The notes below the pieces were generated by a model that saw only the letters and a program-made list of their open reading frames with translations, was not told the DNA's origin and ran no database searches. From Paraclostridium sordellii (GTDB lineage: Bacteria; Bacillota; Clostridia; Peptostreptococcales; Peptostreptococcaceae): a stretch of 64,000 bases of DNA. Every line of letters starts with the position of its first letter. The stretch's first letter is position 1. The translations under genes were made by a program, and so were the position numbers. Shown here one piece after another: positions 63,190-64,000 of this stretch. The stretch is from assembly GCF_000953675.1 (NCBI RefSeq), contig NZ_LN679998.1:2358102-2422101 (forward strand), read 5' to 3'.

Positions 63190-64000
63190 TTATATCTCCT
63201 CCTTAGACAATTGAGAGTATACTATTTCTTTATAAATATCACAGGTTTCTAATAATTCTTTATGAGTACCTATTTTTATAACCTTACCTTCATCCAAAAC
63301 TATAATTCTATCTGCATTGATAACTGTACTAACTCTTTGTGCAACTATTATAACAGTTGATTTTTTAGTTTCTTCTGTTAAAGCTTCTCTAAGTTTTTTA
63401 TCTGTTTTAAAATCTAATGCTGAAAAACTATCATCAAATATATATATTTCAGGTTTTTTTACAATAGCTCTGGCTATTGCTAGCCTTTGTTTCTGTCCTC
63501 CTGATACATTATTTCCACCTTGTGCTATATAAGAATTTTCTCTATCCTTTTTTTCGTTTATAAACTCTTTTGATTGAGATATATCTATTGCACTTTTTAT
63601 ATCATCATTACTTGCATCATCATCACCATAAACTATATTTTCTTTTATAGTTCCTGTAAATAAAACAGATTTTTGAGGAACATAACCAATCTTATTTCTT
63701 AATACTTTTAGATCCATATCTTTTACATTAATTCCATCTACTAAAACTTCACCTTCATTTACCTCAAATAATCTAGGAATTAATTTTATAAGTGTTGATT
63801 TTCCAGAACCAGTACCTCCAATTATAGCTGTAGTTTCCCCTGGTCCACTTGTAAAATTTATATTATCTAATACTTTTTCACTATTTTCATCATAATAAAA
63901 ACTTACATTTTTAAATTCTAAATATCCTGTTTTTTCTGTTTCCTTTATAGCCTTTTCTTTACTATATATTTCTGATTTTTTTCCTAAAATCTCATTTATT
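63190..64000 (-). CDS. ABC exporter half-transporter (heterodimer partner 1), 5' end outside the window
   Basis: The last 269 codons are visible; the frame is open to 64000, so the membrane domain lies outside. The nucleotide-binding domain has Walker A GGTGSGKST, VPQKS, signature VSGGQKQR, but Walker B is IYIFDDSFSALD: the catalytic Glu is Asp. H-loop position reads AQRVS, where the usual His is replaced by Gln. Both changes are typical of the degenerate member of heterodimeric exporters. Confidence 0.92.
   Translation of the reverse strand, partial: INEILGKKSEIYSKEKAIKETEKTGYLEFKNVSFYYDENSEKVLDNINFTSGPGETTAIIGGTGSGKSTLIKLIPRLFEVNEGEVLVDGINVKDMDLKVLRNKIGYVPQKSVLFTGTIKENIVYGDDDASNDDIKSAIDISQSKEFINEKKDRENSYIAQGGNNVSGGQKQRLAIARAIVKKPEIYIFDDSFSALDFKTDKKLREALTEETKKSTVIIVAQRVSTVINADRIIVLDEGKVIKIGTHKELLETCDIYKEIVYSQLSKEEI

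Noticed and set aside
1-64000. tRNA, rRNA, prophage or insertion sequences
   Set aside because: I saw no tRNA-like cloverleaf, rRNA segment, transposase, integrase or phage structural gene on either strand.

Overview
The window comes from a very AT-rich, low-GC Gram-positive anaerobe. Gene content fits the class Clostridia and most resembles the Peptostreptococcaceae (Clostridioides / Paraclostridium / Romboutsia-like). The evidence is a radical-SAM glutamate 2,3-aminomutase, a reverse rubrerythrin next to a PerR-type regulator, an atypical thioredoxin reductase without NADPH motifs, a YjjI/YjjW glycyl-radical pair, a Na+-translocating oxaloacetate decarboxylase, a SpoVAF/GerA-like germination protein, chemoreceptors with sigma-D-like promoters, and c-di-GMP-II riboswitches. 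Strong GGAGG-type ribosome sites and many TTG/GTG starts fit the same group. I see no rRNA, tRNA, insertion sequence, prophage or CRISPR array. The species assignment is inference.

Layout. 1-2.95 kb: the N-terminal 833 residues of a large SpaA/Cna-B-type surface adhesin on the minus strand, preceded by three tandem, almost identical c-di-GMP-II riboswitches with one terminator each. 2.95-6.5 kb: DEAD-box helicase, unknown genes, and two oppositely oriented Cys-rich genes that each have an 18-bp stem directly before the ribosome site. 6.5-11.6 kb: a two-component system and a three-gene ABC-2 transporter. 11.7-21.9 kb: YitT, a phosphodiesterase, PadR/HAAS, a Na/Pi symporter, glutamate 2,3-aminomutase, an isochorismatase-like protein, HutD and a 2H phosphoesterase. 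22-26 kb: two paralogous chemoreceptors. 26.2-32 kb: a zinc-ribbon gene broken by a stop codon, a cobalamin adenosyltransferase, an acetate-type transporter, a SpoVAF-like protein and TypA. 32-41.9 kb: RNase J, rubrerythrin-PerR, DegV proteins, the DtxR/FeoAB iron locus, and thioredoxin with its reductase. 42-49.6 kb: a second two-component system, BioY with DUF1284, the oxaloacetate decarboxylase operon and signal peptidase. 49.8-54.9 kb: YjjI/YjjW, a YfcC transporter and DedA. 54.9-60.2 kb: a pair of dynamin-like GTPases, a group-2 sigma factor, a candidate small RNA and a protein with a metal-binding tail. 60.5-64 kb: a secreted CAP protein and a heterodimeric ABC exporter cut by the window end.

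How the parts connect. Biotin uptake (bioY, with a BirA-like operator) lies beside the biotin-dependent decarboxylase. Iron uptake (feoAB) lies opposite its probable DtxR-type repressor, with an iron-box-like dyad between them. Peroxide defence (rubrerythrin) lies beside PerR. The Na/Pi symporter has Pho-box-like repeats. The adhesin is probably switched on by c-di-GMP while the chemoreceptors use motility-type promoters, which fits a sessile/motile switch. The most unusual items are the triple riboswitch, the stem-loops abutting the ribosome sites of the Cys-rich genes, the dynamin pair, the pseudoknot-capable leader of the CAP gene and the YjjI operon with its paired dyads. All functions are read from sequence motifs without database searches.
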